Positions 27,385 to 36,025 of a stretch of 64,000 bases of DNA are shown here, piece after piece (within the stretch, counting starts at the first letter, position 1; each line of letters opens with the position of its first letter). Location: positions 1,302,001 to 1,366,000 of the forward strand of contig NZ_CP017560.1 in NCBI RefSeq assembly GCF_001753205.1. The letters are read 5' to 3'. Below the pieces are notes generated by a model, which saw nothing but the letters and a program-made list of their open reading frames with translations, made no database searches and was not told the origin of the DNA. The translations under genes and the position numbers were made by a program. The stretch is from Sporosarcina ureilytica. Lineage in GTDB: Bacteria > Bacillota > Bacilli > Bacillales_A > Planococcaceae.

Positions 27385-28491
27385 TTACAGATACAAAGAA
27401 ATACCCAGGATTAATAACAGTGGACCAAAGAAAATTAAGTAACTGATTGGATTGCCAAAGTTTACCGTCCAACCAACACCAAATCGTTTTTCTATAAAAA
27501 TGGAAGGGTCATCTTTGTTCACATAAATCACGCCAAGCTTCCAATATTGATCATCGTCAAAATTTGTAATCCCTTCTACTTCTTCTTCTGTAATTTGAAC
27601 ATCGAGACGTGCACCGCCTTGACCCACTTTAAAAGCATAAACTGCAGTCATTCCAAAAATAATAATGATAAATGCAATCGGCAGAGCGAGTACAATAGCG
27701 GTTCCGCCGATATTTTCATGTATCGTCATTAATTGTAAAAAAGCAAATAAGATTGTTAGAAGAAGGGCTGTTGCAAATAAAAGCCAACTGGAATACTTTC
27801 GAAAAGCTAGCTGTTGGGCCCGTGATTTCTTTTTGCGATTCGCTTGGATTTTAATGCCAGATCTTTTAGTTAATTCGTTAATTCCGACCATCATCCCTTG
27901 CATAATGAGTAAAATAAGTAGGAGAGCAATTGCCGAAAAAGGTGTTTTCTCAGTAAATGCATCGGGTTGACCATCGATCCCCCAGTGCGTTGGGATAAGT
28001 TCAGGTAAACTTGGATAATGAATCGTTGTGTAAATAATCAGCCCAATTGTTATGACCATGGGCAAGAGAAAAATTGTAAAAGGTAACATTTCATCAGCGG
28101 TTCTGGCAGCAATATCAACTAATCGAACTTGTTTTAAATTTGCTCCCCATTGATTTTCCGTTTTTAACTTTGAGGTTTTGGCGTGGAAAACAAAGTATAA
28201 AGCCATACTTAAAATCAAAATAGCAAATTGAATTGCAACGCCGCTTATCATCATTTTCTCTTCAAGTGGTTTGGCGTTCATTGCCCATATCATAAATGCG
28301 GTAATCGTTAGAATTCCGATAATGAAGACTATGGATGCATACATTTTTTTATAAAAAAGAAGTTTTTCGTTTTTTGTATAACCATTTGGGATGGTTACAC
28401 CGAAAACGATTGTTGGTTTTAATAAATAGGGAATAGCAGCCTGGATTATGATAATAAAAGTAGCTATAGCTAGTAATAAAGCAATTGTCAT
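27385..28491 (-). CDS. DUF1648/DUF5808 membrane protein
   Basis: 368 residues with about eight helices. The middle has the DUF1648 motif YPSLPELIPTHWGIDGQPD (a similar motif occurs in SdpI-type immunity proteins), and the C-terminal third has the DUF5808 motif DDDQYWKLGVIYVNKDDPSI. It is the second gene of a two-gene operon, its ATG overlapping the GntR gene's stop by 4 bp. YtrA-type GntR regulators usually control a membrane protein or ABC transporter in their own operon. A role in envelope stress or antimicrobial-peptide resistance is inference. Confidence 0.85.
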   Translation of the reverse strand: MTIALLLAIATFIIIIQAAIPYLLKPTIVFGVTIPNGYTKNEKLLFYKKMYASIVFIIGILTITAFMIWAMNAKPLEEKMMISGVAIQFAILILSMALYFVFHAKTSKLKTENQWGANLKQVRLVDIAARTADEMLPFTIFLLPMVITIGLIIYTTIHYPSLPELIPTHWGIDGQPDAFTEKTPFSAIALLLILLIMQGMMVGINELTKRSGIKIQANRKKKSRAQQLAFRKYSSWLLFATALLLTILFAFLQLMTIHENIGGTAIVLALPIAFIIIIFGMTAVYAFKVGQGGARLDVQITEEEVEGITNFDDDQYWKLGVIYVNKDDPSIFIEKRFGVGWTVNFGNPISYLIFFGPLLLILGISLYL

Positions 28492-28868
28492 TGATCTCCC
28501 TCCTTGATACTTATCATGATGTCTGAAGAAAGTTGATGAACCTGTTCTTCTGTTAAACCATTCGCGAGTAATTCTGCCATCATTGGACGTATTAGATGAG
28601 TGAATTGTTGAAGTTTCGCTTCGTCTACTGTTCGCTGTTGAACAATGGTTCCTGACTTTGGAATAATTTGTACAAGACCTTTTTTTTCAAGTTCACGATA
28701 CGTTTTATTCACCGTATGCATATTTATCCCAAGATCAGAAGCAAGAGCGCGCACGGACGGTAAAGTATTTCCCGTTTGGAGCGTCCCGTTTGCAATTGCT
28801 TCTATTAAGCCATTCATTAATTGGATGTAAATGGGTACTTCCGAATCCATATCTATTTCAATAAACAT
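28488..28868 (-). CDS. GntR-family regulator, YtrA subfamily
   Basis: 126-residue repressor: N-terminal winged helix-turn-helix (IYIQLMNGLIEAIANGTLQ, LPSVRALASDLGINMHTVNKTYRELEKKGLVQ) with a short C-terminal helical tail instead of a large effector domain, the mark of the YtrA group. AGGAGGG precedes the ATG. A perfect palindrome upstream is the likely autoregulatory operator. Confidence 0.92.
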   Translation of the reverse strand: MFIEIDMDSEVPIYIQLMNGLIEAIANGTLQTGNTLPSVRALASDLGINMHTVNKTYRELEKKGLVQIIPKSGTIVQQRTVDEAKLQQFTHLIRPMMAELLANGLTEEQVHQLSSDIMISIKEGDQ

Positions 28869-28933
28869 ACGATCCCTCCTCTGAACGCCTAAAAATCAAT
28901 TTCGTTCGGCCTTCTATACTCATAACTTTTATG

Positions 28934-28966
28934 CGAAAGTGTTATATGTTTATTATAACACTTTCG
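28934..28966 (-). promoter_or_regulatory. Palindromic operator of the GntR operon
   Basis: CGAAAGTGTTATA and its exact complement TATAACACTTTCG are separated by 7 nt. Thirteen perfect pairs located 66 bases before the regulator gene; the minus strand contains TATAAT-like sequence here, so binding would block the promoter. Confidence 0.75.
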
Positions 28967-28985
28967 TCGGATTTATTCTATAATA

Positions 28986-29030
28986 AAAAGGCCCTCACTT
29001 TTTGAATGAATCTCAAAAAGTGAGGGCGTT
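28986..29030 (-). terminator. Terminator after the polysaccharide deacetylase gene
   Basis: GCCCTCACTTTTTGA pairs with TCAAAAAGTGAGGGC; on the minus strand a run of T follows. Confidence 0.9.
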
Positions 29031-29035
29031 TATTG

Positions 29036-30505
29036 TTATTCACTTAATTCGGAAATCGTGACGAATTGAAAGTCGTTTTCCGCTAAATAAGCGAGAACAG
29101 CGTCAAGCCCATCAGCGGTCGATGTGTGAATATCATGCATGAGAATAATGCTGCCGTCTCTCGTGTTTTGTTTTACATATGAAAGCAGTTGACTTGCATT
29201 TCTGTGTTTCCAATCGAGTGTATCAACGTCCCATAAAATCATTGATAAGTCTGTTAGGTTTAATACGTTGTCATTAAAAGCACCGTATGGGGGACGAAAA
29301 ATTTCTGGTTTTTGACCTGTTACTTCTTCGATAATCGTAGTAGTTCTATCAATTTCACTTGCGATTTTATCATTATTCGCCTTTGTTAAATCAGGATGCG
29401 TCCAAGAGTGGTTACCGAGTTCGTGCCCGGCTTCGTGAACGCTTTTGGCAATTTCAGGATAATATTCAACCCGGCTACCTAGCATGAAGAAGGTGGCTTT
29501 TGCATCATATCGCTCCAACGTTTCTAATATCCGTGTTGTCACTTTCGGGTCGGGACCGTCGTCAAATGTCAGGGCAACTCTTTTTTGCTTGGGAATTTCT
29601 TCATGCTCCACATTATTGTTTCGAATCTCTTTATTCTTTGTAGCCTCCTGTTGATTAATGGCTGATTGAGCTGTGTTCGGTTTTTCTGTCTTTTCCTCTA
29701 CGATTAAAGCTTGAAGAAATTCTGTAAGTAAAGGATTGATCGTTTGATAGGGAATCGCAACGATTGGAATCCCTGCCTCGCTGTTTGCCAGTTTATTATA
29801 TTCGAAATAAAAGATAATTTCATTTTCTGCTAATGCGAAGTTTTGAAAGTTTTCCCAAATGGGTTGTGTGTGAATGGCTACTTGCTCAGGTAATAAATGA
29901 TTGATAAGTGCTTCATCTTGATAAAGGCGTTCTTCTGTGAGCTGTGAGATTTCCAGCAGATGTTGTAGATGATAATCGAAAACATGTTCAATTGTAATGC
30001 GGTCACCAGTATCAGGGTTTAGTCGGAAAGTGTGAATGCTGATTTCGCCTTCGTTGTCGCCGATGTATTCATTTTTTACGATTACAAAAGAATAAATTCC
30101 ATTATGTTCAAAGGTTTCAAATGAAATGTTCAATTCACTTGGAAATGTTTGGTGATTTTGTTTGTACGCTGCTATGTCAGTTAAATAATTGTATTTTAAT
30201 GTTTTTATGTATTTTTTTACTTCATCATTGAATTGAATATGTTTGCTTTGTGGATATTGAATGGCAAACGGCGCATTCAGGTCGTTTGAAATTTCCGTAA
30301 CGATTTTAATGCCGGAAAAACTTGATTCAATTTCATCAATTGTTGATGGAATCGTATCAGTGACTGAAAGACTGGATGTTGCTGATGTGCTGCTATTTAG
30401 AAAAACAAATAAAAAATAACCGAAGCAAAGAACTAATACGATGGTCATGCAAGTAAGCATAATATCGAGCAAAGGAAAGCGCTCTGTGAACTTTGGTTTT
30501 TTCAT
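29036..30505 (-). CDS. Membrane-anchored peptidoglycan/polysaccharide deacetylase, PgdA-like
   Basis: 489 residues from the ATG at 30505, which has AAAAGGAG 7 nt upstream. One N-terminal helix (IMLTCMTIVLVLCFGYFLFVF), an extracellular DUF3298/RsiV-like region (about 55-275), a linker, and a C-terminal NodB domain with all catalytic motifs: TFDDGPDP, HSWTHPDL (metal ligands), RPPYGAF, DVDTLDW and ILMHDIH. This layout resembles the N-acetylglucosamine deacetylases that confer lysozyme resistance, such as Listeria PgdA. Transcribed alone. Substrate is inferred from the fold and the layout. Confidence 0.88.
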   Translation of the reverse strand: MKKPKFTERFPLLDIMLTCMTIVLVLCFGYFLFVFLNSSTSATSSLSVTDTIPSTIDEIESSFSGIKIVTEISNDLNAPFAIQYPQSKHIQFNDEVKKYIKTLKYNYLTDIAAYKQNHQTFPSELNISFETFEHNGIYSFVIVKNEYIGDNEGEISIHTFRLNPDTGDRITIEHVFDYHLQHLLEISQLTEERLYQDEALINHLLPEQVAIHTQPIWENFQNFALAENEIIFYFEYNKLANSEAGIPIVAIPYQTINPLLTEFLQALIVEEKTEKPNTAQSAINQQEATKNKEIRNNNVEHEEIPKQKRVALTFDDGPDPKVTTRILETLERYDAKATFFMLGSRVEYYPEIAKSVHEAGHELGNHSWTHPDLTKANNDKIASEIDRTTTIIEEVTGQKPEIFRPPYGAFNDNVLNLTDLSMILWDVDTLDWKHRNASQLLSYVKQNTRDGSIILMHDIHTSTADGLDAVLAYLAENDFQFVTISELSE

Positions 30506-30759
30506 ACTGAAACTCCTTTTTATACTTTCATTCATCAAATGGGTGTTTTTGACTAATGAAACAGTTACATTGAATTTTTTGTCGAATTTTAGCGCCTATC
30601 TACTATTGAAGTATACTAGATATATGCAGTCATTCCAATCATTATTGGTAGTGTTTATTATAGAAGTAACACTTTTTTTGATTAAATAATTATGGTATAA
30701 TGTCAACATCTCAATTTATGAAAAATATTTGTGACAAATATAACAAGGTGGTTTGAAAA

Positions 30760-31743
30760 ATGGAAAAAGGCACATATCGGGTTCTTTTATTTTACAAATA
30801 TGTAACGATTGAAGATCCTGAAACAGTTGTTGCTGAGCATTTAGAAGCATGTAAGGAAATGGGATTAAAAGGCCGAATTTTTATCGGAACAGAAGGAATC
30901 AACGGGACTTGTTCAGGAACAGTTGAACAAACGCAAGCATACATGGACATGATGAATGCCGATGAACGTTTTAAAGATATTGTCTATAAAATTGATGAAG
31001 CGGATGGTCATACATTCAAAAAAATGCATGTGCGTGTTCGCGAACAAATTGTTAATTTAAGCTTAGAAGACGATATAAATCCAAATAAATTAACAGGGAA
31101 TTATTTAAGCCCAGCAGAATTCTTAGAGAAAATGCAAGATGAGGATGCTGTCATTATCGATGCTCGAAACGATTATGAATTCGACTTAGGACATTTCCGT
31201 GGAGCCATTCGTCCAGATATACGAACGTTTAGAGAGCTTCCAGATTGGATTCGTGAAAACAAAGAACAATTCGAAGGCAAGAAGATTTTAACGTATTGCA
31301 CGGGCGGTATTCGATGTGAGAAATTCTCAGGTTGGCTCGTACGAGAAGGTTTTGAAGATGTTAACCAACTTGAAGGCGGAATTGTTTCTTACGGTAAAGA
31401 TTCTGTGGCAAAAGGTCAATTATGGGATGGGCAATGTTATGTATTTGATGAGCGAATCGCTGTCCCAGTCAACCAAGTAGAACATGTGATTGTTGGTCGT
31501 GACCACTTCGATGGTGAGCCATGTGAGCGTTATGTAAACTGTGCGAATCCTGAATGTAATGCACAGATTTTATGCTCGGAAGAAAATGAACATGTATATA
31601 TGCGCAGTTGTACAGATGAGTGCCGTGTACATCCACGAAACCGTTACTTTACTGAACATAATATGACTGTTGAGGAATTTAATGCGCGTCTTGCAGAAAT
31701 TGAACGTCGCCGTGGGAATGAACTTATTTCAACGGAAGGTTAA
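30760..31743 (+). CDS. trhO: tRNA uridine(34) hydroxylase TrhO, rhodanese family
   Basis: Oxygen-dependent hydroxylation of tRNA U34 to ho5U in decoding boxes read by (m)o5U tRNAs. 327 residues: N-terminal acylphosphatase-like domain ([27 protein letters not shown]), a rhodanese domain (about 125-215) with active-site Cys180 in [13 protein letters not shown], and a Cys-rich C-terminal part ([27 protein letters not shown]). AAGGTGG precedes the ATG; an extended -10 TGGTATAAT lies near 30693-30701. Confidence 0.95.
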   Translation: MEKGTYRVLLFYKYVTIEDPETVVAEHLEACKEMGLKGRIFIGTEGINGTCSGTVEQTQAYMDMMNADERFKDIVYKIDEADGHTFKKMHVRVREQIVNLSLEDDINPNKLTGNYLSPAEFLEKMQDEDAVIIDARNDYEFDLGHFRGAIRPDIRTFRELPDWIRENKEQFEGKKILTYCTGGIRCEKFSGWLVREGFEDVNQLEGGIVSYGKDSVAKGQLWDGQCYVFDERIAVPVNQVEHVIVGRDHFDGEPCERYVNCANPECNAQILCSEENEHVYMRSCTDECRVHPRNRYFTEHNMTVEEFNARLAEIERRRGNELISTEG

Positions 31744-31800
31744 AACTAGTTTTTTACAAATGACTGCGTTGATTCTTTTATAAACATGAAAGAAATAAAT

Positions 31801-31846
31801 GAGATCGTTTAGATGGAAAATATCCCGTCTAAACGATTTCTTTTTG
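31801..31846 (+). terminator. Terminator after trhO
   Basis: GAGATCGTTTAGATGG pairs with CCCGTCTAAACGATTTC (mismatches near the loop), followed by TTTTT. Confidence 0.85.
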
Positions 31847-32031
31847 AATGAATAGGATAAGATTGTTATCCGAGCGTATAGATGGAGATTTGATAGTGAA
31901 ACGCTTGTTGATAATTAATTCAATCAGATTGCTATTTCAAATTCTTTATGTTGTCATATTTTCATTCTCAATCGAAGTCTAAAAGTGGTATACTAGTTGC
32001 ATTCAAATGTAAAAATGGAGGATTTTTGTTT

Positions 32032-32853
32032 ATGCAATGGAGAAATATATATCGCGGTTTCTTTATCGGAATTAGCGATCTCATTCCTGGCGTGAGTGGG
32101 GGAACAATCGCATTCATCTTAGGAATTTATGAACAATTACTAACTGCAATTAGCGGTTTCTTTAGTCGGGACTGGAAAAAGCATATTGGATTTTTACTGC
32201 CGCTTGCGATCGGAATGGGTGGCACATTATTGATTTTCAGTCGACTGATTGAATACTTATTAAAAAACTATCATGCACAAACACAATTTTTCTTTCTAGG
32301 GCTCATTATTGGTGTGGTGCCTTTTATTTCAAAACAAGTCAATGTCAAAAAGAATTTTAAGCTTGGACATTATTTACTTGTCATTATTGTAGGGGCTGCG
32401 CTTGCATCACTGGCGTTTGTAAGCCCACAAGATTATGGAACAATTACGAAACTAACCTCTTCTAATGCGCTCGGTTTATTCCTAGCGGGTTGGGCCGGAA
32501 GTATGGCGATGCTATTGCCGGGGATTAGTGGTTCATTTATCTTATTATTACTCGGTGTATATTCGACTGCAATTAGTGCGTTATCGAATTTAAATCTACC
32601 AATTATTATAGTAATTGGCTCGGGTGTAATTGTTGGATTTATTGTCAGCAGTAAGGTGATTCGTTATTTACTTGAACGATTCAAGTATGGTACATTTGCT
32701 GTCGTGATTGGGCTTATCATTGGATCAGTATTTGTAATTTATCCTGGATTACCTAAGGATGGCACATTTTTAATGATGAGTTTGCTTACATTTTTTATTG
32801 GCTTACTTGTCGCGAGTTTATTTAGCTCATTCGATAATAAATCATCGATATAA
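32032..32853 (+). CDS. DUF368 membrane protein, PopT-type undecaprenyl-phosphate translocase
   Basis: 273 residues, mostly membrane helices, from ATG 32032 (AATGGAGG upstream). The DUF368 signature GISDLIPGVSGGTIAFILGIYE is at the N-terminus and a second inverted copy of the motif, AMLLPGISGSFILLLLGVY, near 160. Members of this family were shown to return undecaprenyl phosphate across the membrane for wall polymer synthesis; I assign that role by family, not by residue evidence. Extended -10 TGGTATACT at 31986-31994. Confidence 0.87.
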   Translation: MQWRNIYRGFFIGISDLIPGVSGGTIAFILGIYEQLLTAISGFFSRDWKKHIGFLLPLAIGMGGTLLIFSRLIEYLLKNYHAQTQFFFLGLIIGVVPFISKQVNVKKNFKLGHYLLVIIVGAALASLAFVSPQDYGTITKLTSSNALGLFLAGWAGSMAMLLPGISGSFILLLLGVYSTAISALSNLNLPIIIVIGSGVIVGFIVSSKVIRYLLERFKYGTFAVVIGLIIGSVFVIYPGLPKDGTFLMMSLLTFFIGLLVASLFSSFDNKSSI

Positions 32854-32936
32854 TTTAGATACTTACAAAGTTAACGTGTGAATACGATTTGCTTCGTGTA
32901 ATTGAAGAGTTACGCGAGAAGGAAGAGTCAATGTTT

Positions 32937-32966
32937 GAAAAACGCCTAGTGATTAGGCGTTTTTTA
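32937..32966 (+). terminator. Terminator after the DUF368 gene
   Basis: AAAAACGCCTA pairs with TAGGCGTTTTTT around GTGAT. Confidence 0.92.
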
Positions 32967-33123
32967 AATTGGCTGAATGAAGATGGTTAAGAAAAACGGA
33001 AAAATTGATAGAGAAATAGGGCAGCAATTTGTGCTACACTGAGGTAAGAAATGATGTCGATTGTTGTAGAAAATAAATGTTAAATCGCGATAATTTAGTT
33101 AAATGAAAGGGGAGGAGTGGACT

Positions 33124-34905
33124 TTGCTAATAAAAGCAACAGAGGTTTTACGAGATTATTTTGGATATGACTCGTTTAGAACAGGACAGGAGCAAGTCAT
33201 TGAAAGTGTTTTGCAAGGGAAGGACACGCTATGTGTGATGCCGACTGGCGGAGGAAAATCACTTTGTTATCAAGTACCAGCACTTGTGATGGAAGGAACT
33301 GTGCTTGTCATTTCACCGCTCATTTCATTGATGAAAGACCAAGTAGATGCACTGAAAGAAGCAGGGATTTCAGCGGCTTATATTAATAGTACAATGACTT
33401 CAGAAGAATACCAGGAGACAATGGAAGCGACGATTCGAGGAGAGTATCGTTTATTATACATTGCGCCTGAGCGACTTGATTCTCCTTCTTTTACAAATCG
33501 TTTGCAACTTATGAACGTGCCAATTGTGGCCATTGATGAAGCCCATTGTATTTCTCAATGGGGCCATGATTTTAGGCCGAGCTATCGAAATATCCGTAAA
33601 ATGGTTTCTCTTTTTCACGAAAAGCCGGTTGTTCTCGCATTAACGGCAACAGCAACACCAGCCGTTCGGGAAGATATTTGTTCACAACTGACAATTGACG
33701 AAGAAAATACAGTCATGACAGGATTCGAGAGAGAAAACTTAACTTTTTCAGTGATTAAAGGCCAGGACAGAGAAAAATTTGTCATTGATTATGTAAAGAA
33801 AAATGAGGGCGAAGCGGGAATTATCTATGCGGCAACGAGAAAGGCAGTCGATCATCTGTATGAAGTACTTTCAAAACGTGGTGTACCTGTAGGAAAGTAT
33901 CATGCAGGTCTGTCTGACATAATGCGTCAAGAAGGTCAAGAACAGTTTTTAAATGATGAAACGTCCGTCATGATTGCGACAAATGCATTTGGAATGGGAA
34001 TCGATAAATCCAATATACGGTATGTGATTCATTACCAAATGCCACGTAATATGGAAAGTTATTATCAAGAAGCTGGACGTGCTGGACGCGATGGGTTAAA
34101 AAGTGATTGTACATTGTTGTTTTCATCGCAAGACGTGCAAACGCAACGCTTTTTAATCGACCAATCATTAGATGAATCGAGAATTCCGATGGAGTTACAG
34201 AAGTTACAGTCAATGGTCGATTATTGTCATACTGAAGTTTGTTTACAGAAGTTTATCATTCAATACTTTGGCGAAGAAGATGTATCCGATTGTGGTAGAT
34301 GTGCGAACTGTACAGATACACGGGAAAGCTTAGACGTGACCGAAGACGTACAGAAAGTATTATCTTGCGTAATTCGGATGGGCCAACGATTTGGTAAAAC
34401 GATGATTGCACAAGTATTAACAGGATCGCGAAATAAAAAAGTGAAAGATTTCGGATTCGATAAATTAACGACGTATGGCATTTTAAAAGGTAGAAGTGCA
34501 AAAGACGTCTCTGATTTTATTGAGTTTATTATTTCGGAAAACTATTTGGGGGTTGAACACGGTCAATTTCCAATTATTTATGTGGCAGAGGCCGGAAAAG
34601 ATGTTTTAACAGGCAAGCAGAAAGTGTTTCGCAAAGTATCTGTCGTCACGAAACAAATTACGGTGGACAATCCGTTATTTGAAAAACTTCGTGCATTACG
34701 CCGTCAATTAGCGCAAGACGCTGGCGTTCCTCCGTTTGTTGTCTTCTCAGATAAATCGTTACATGATATGGTAAGTCGCATGCCAACGACTGAAGAGGCG
34801 TTTTTAGAAGTCAATGGTGTGGGGCTTACGAAGTTGGAAAGATACGGCGAGCCATTTTTGGAGGAAATTCAAGCCTATCAAAATGAGACTGTATCGACTA
34901 CTTGA
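33124..34905 (+). CDS. recQ: ATP-dependent DNA helicase RecQ
   Basis: 3'-5' helicase for recombination and fork repair. 593 residues from TTG 33124, preferred because GGGGAGGAG lies just before it and the protein then starts MLIKATEVLRDYFGYDSFR like homologues. Walker A TGGGKS, DEAH box AIDEAHCISQWGHDFRPSY, helicase C with AGRAGRDGLKSDC, RecQ-Ct zinc cluster (CHTEVCLQKF, CGRCANC), winged helix, and a C-terminal HRDC domain (about 510-590). Transcribed alone. Confidence 0.95.
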   Translation: MLIKATEVLRDYFGYDSFRTGQEQVIESVLQGKDTLCVMPTGGGKSLCYQVPALVMEGTVLVISPLISLMKDQVDALKEAGISAAYINSTMTSEEYQETMEATIRGEYRLLYIAPERLDSPSFTNRLQLMNVPIVAIDEAHCISQWGHDFRPSYRNIRKMVSLFHEKPVVLALTATATPAVREDICSQLTIDEENTVMTGFERENLTFSVIKGQDREKFVIDYVKKNEGEAGIIYAATRKAVDHLYEVLSKRGVPVGKYHAGLSDIMRQEGQEQFLNDETSVMIATNAFGMGIDKSNIRYVIHYQMPRNMESYYQEAGRAGRDGLKSDCTLLFSSQDVQTQRFLIDQSLDESRIPMELQKLQSMVDYCHTEVCLQKFIIQYFGEEDVSDCGRCANCTDTRESLDVTEDVQKVLSCVIRMGQRFGKTMIAQVLTGSRNKKVKDFGFDKLTTYGILKGRSAKDVSDFIEFIISENYLGVEHGQFPIIYVAEAGKDVLTGKQKVFRKVSVVTKQITVDNPLFEKLRALRRQLAQDAGVPPFVVFSDKSLHDMVSRMPTTEEAFLEVNGVGLTKLERYGEPFLEEIQAYQNETVSTT

Positions 34906-34935
34906 TAGCGGGAAAAAATGAAGTAACTAAAATAA

Positions 34936-34981
34936 AAATCCGTTTGCATTCTATGAAATTTTGAATGCAAACGGGTTTTTT
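34936..34981 (+). terminator. Terminator after recQ
   Basis: AAATCCGTTTGCATTC pairs with GAATGCAAACGGGTTT, followed by T. Confidence 0.92.
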
Positions 34982-34999
34982 AGTTTAGAGGTATATGGT

Positions 35000-35352
35000 A
35001 TTAAAAGTTCGCAAAGTATTTTAAGAAGTAAGCAACGTTTCAGGAAAGTACGCAACGTCTTCATGGAAGTAATCAACGCTTTAAGAAAAGTTCTCAACGC
35101 TGTCAGAACAGTATGCAACGTAATCGAAAGTACGCAACGTCTTCATGGAAGTAATCAACGCTTTAAGAAAAGCTTTCAACGCTTTCAGGAAAGTATGCAA
35201 CGTAATCGAAAGTACGCAACGTCTTCAGGGAAGTAATCAACGCTTTAAGAAAAGTTCTCAACGCTGTCAGAAAAGTATACAAGGTAATCAAAAGTACACA
35301 ACGTCTTCATGAAAGTAATCAACGTTTTGGGAAAAGCTCTCAACGCTATCAC
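35000..35352. repeat. Tandem minisatellite of ~21-bp units with 82-bp higher-order period
   Basis: About 17 head-to-tail units of the form AAGTNNNCAACGYTTTCAGGA. Units of four types (TACGCAACGTCTTCATGG, TAATCAACGCTTTAAGAA, TTCTCAACGCTGTCAGAA, TATGCAACGTAATCGA) recur in order, giving a super-repeat of about 82 bp starting near 35045, 35127, 35209 and 35291. The short unit is 19 bp and breaks any frame, so the array is noncoding. It lies between the recQ terminator and the queF terminator. There are no spacers, so it is not CRISPR. Confidence 0.9.
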
Positions 35353-35358
35353 ATAAAT

Positions 35359-35397
35359 AAAAAAACAGGTGAGGAATAAAAATACACTCCTCACCAG
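35359..35397 (-). terminator. Terminator after queF
   Basis: On the minus strand CTGGTGAGGA pairs with TCCTCACCTG-type arm, followed by seven T. Confidence 0.85.
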
Positions 35398-35402
35398 TTG
35401 TA

Positions 35403-35900
35403 TTATCGATTATCAATTTTCTCCGGATTCATATCATGATTCATCAACCGATGTTCAGCCATTTGCTCAAATTTTGTGCCTGGCTTTCCGTAATTGCAAT
35501 AAGGATCAATCGAGATGCCGCCACGTGGGGTGAACTTGCCCCACACTTCGATATACCGCGGGTCAATCAGTTCAATTAAGTCATTCATAATAATATTGAT
35601 GCAATCTTCATGGAAATCACCGTGATTCCTAAAGCTAAATAAATATAGCTTCAGAGATTTACTTTCAATGATTTTTTTATCCGGAATAAAGCTAATATAC
35701 AATGTTGCGAAATCCGGTTGACCCGTTTGTGGGCATAGTGTTGTAAATTCCGGACAATTAAATTTCACGAAATAATCCCGATGCGGGTGTAAACTATCGA
35801 TAGCTTCTAAGACGCTAGGATTATAAGAATAAGCGTATTCTGTATTTTGATTGCCAAGAAGGGTTAAGTCATCTAATGATGATTGCTCTCTTGTAGACAT
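35403..35900 (-). CDS. queF: NADPH-dependent 7-cyano-7-deazaguanine (preQ0) reductase
   Basis: Reduces preQ0 to preQ1 in queuosine biosynthesis. 165 residues, the single-domain (type I) length, from the ATG at 35900. Active-site Cys in [19 protein letters not shown], the QueF motif [20 protein letters not shown], and the C-terminal [10 protein letters not shown] longer frame runs into the riboswitch and is not used. Expression is controlled by the preQ1 riboswitch directly upstream. No other queuosine gene is nearby. Confidence 0.96.
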   Translation of the reverse strand: MSTREQSSLDDLTLLGNQNTEYAYSYNPSVLEAIDSLHPHRDYFVKFNCPEFTTLCPQTGQPDFATLYISFIPDKKIIESKSLKLYLFSFRNHGDFHEDCINIIMNDLIELIDPRYIEVWGKFTPRGGISIDPYCNYGKPGTKFEQMAEHRLMNHDMNPEKIDNR

Positions 35901-35997
35901 AAAAAAACCTCCCATTTTAATTGGAACGTGGGAGGTTTGTAACGATTCAAATCGCAACGTATAGTTTTTTATAGAGGGTCGCTATAAACCTCTCCCG
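35901..35997 (-). promoter_or_regulatory. preQ1-I riboswitch with overlapping terminator
   Basis: Aptamer at 35961-35995, read on the minus strand: AGAGG, loop TTTATAGCGA, CCTCT, then the A-rich tail ATAAAAAACTA, matching preQ1 class I. Expression platform: AAACCTCCCA (35938-35929) pairs perfectly with TGGGAGGTTT (35914-35905), followed by T, then ATG at 35900. The right arm contains the queF ribosome site GGGAGG, so one hairpin can both terminate and hide the site. Confidence 0.92.
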
Positions 35998-36025
35998 GTC
36001 AATTATTTATTTTCAAAGTAAAACA

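Noticed and set aside
34961-35236. 91-residue frame over the minisatellite, with Q-R-F and K-V repeats
   Set aside because: The 19-bp unit shifts the frame, the repeat continues after the stop, and the start lies in the recQ terminator.
35000-35352. CRISPR-like look of the repeat array
   Set aside because: Units are head to tail with no unique spacers, the 82-bp blocks recur almost unchanged, and no cas gene is nearby.
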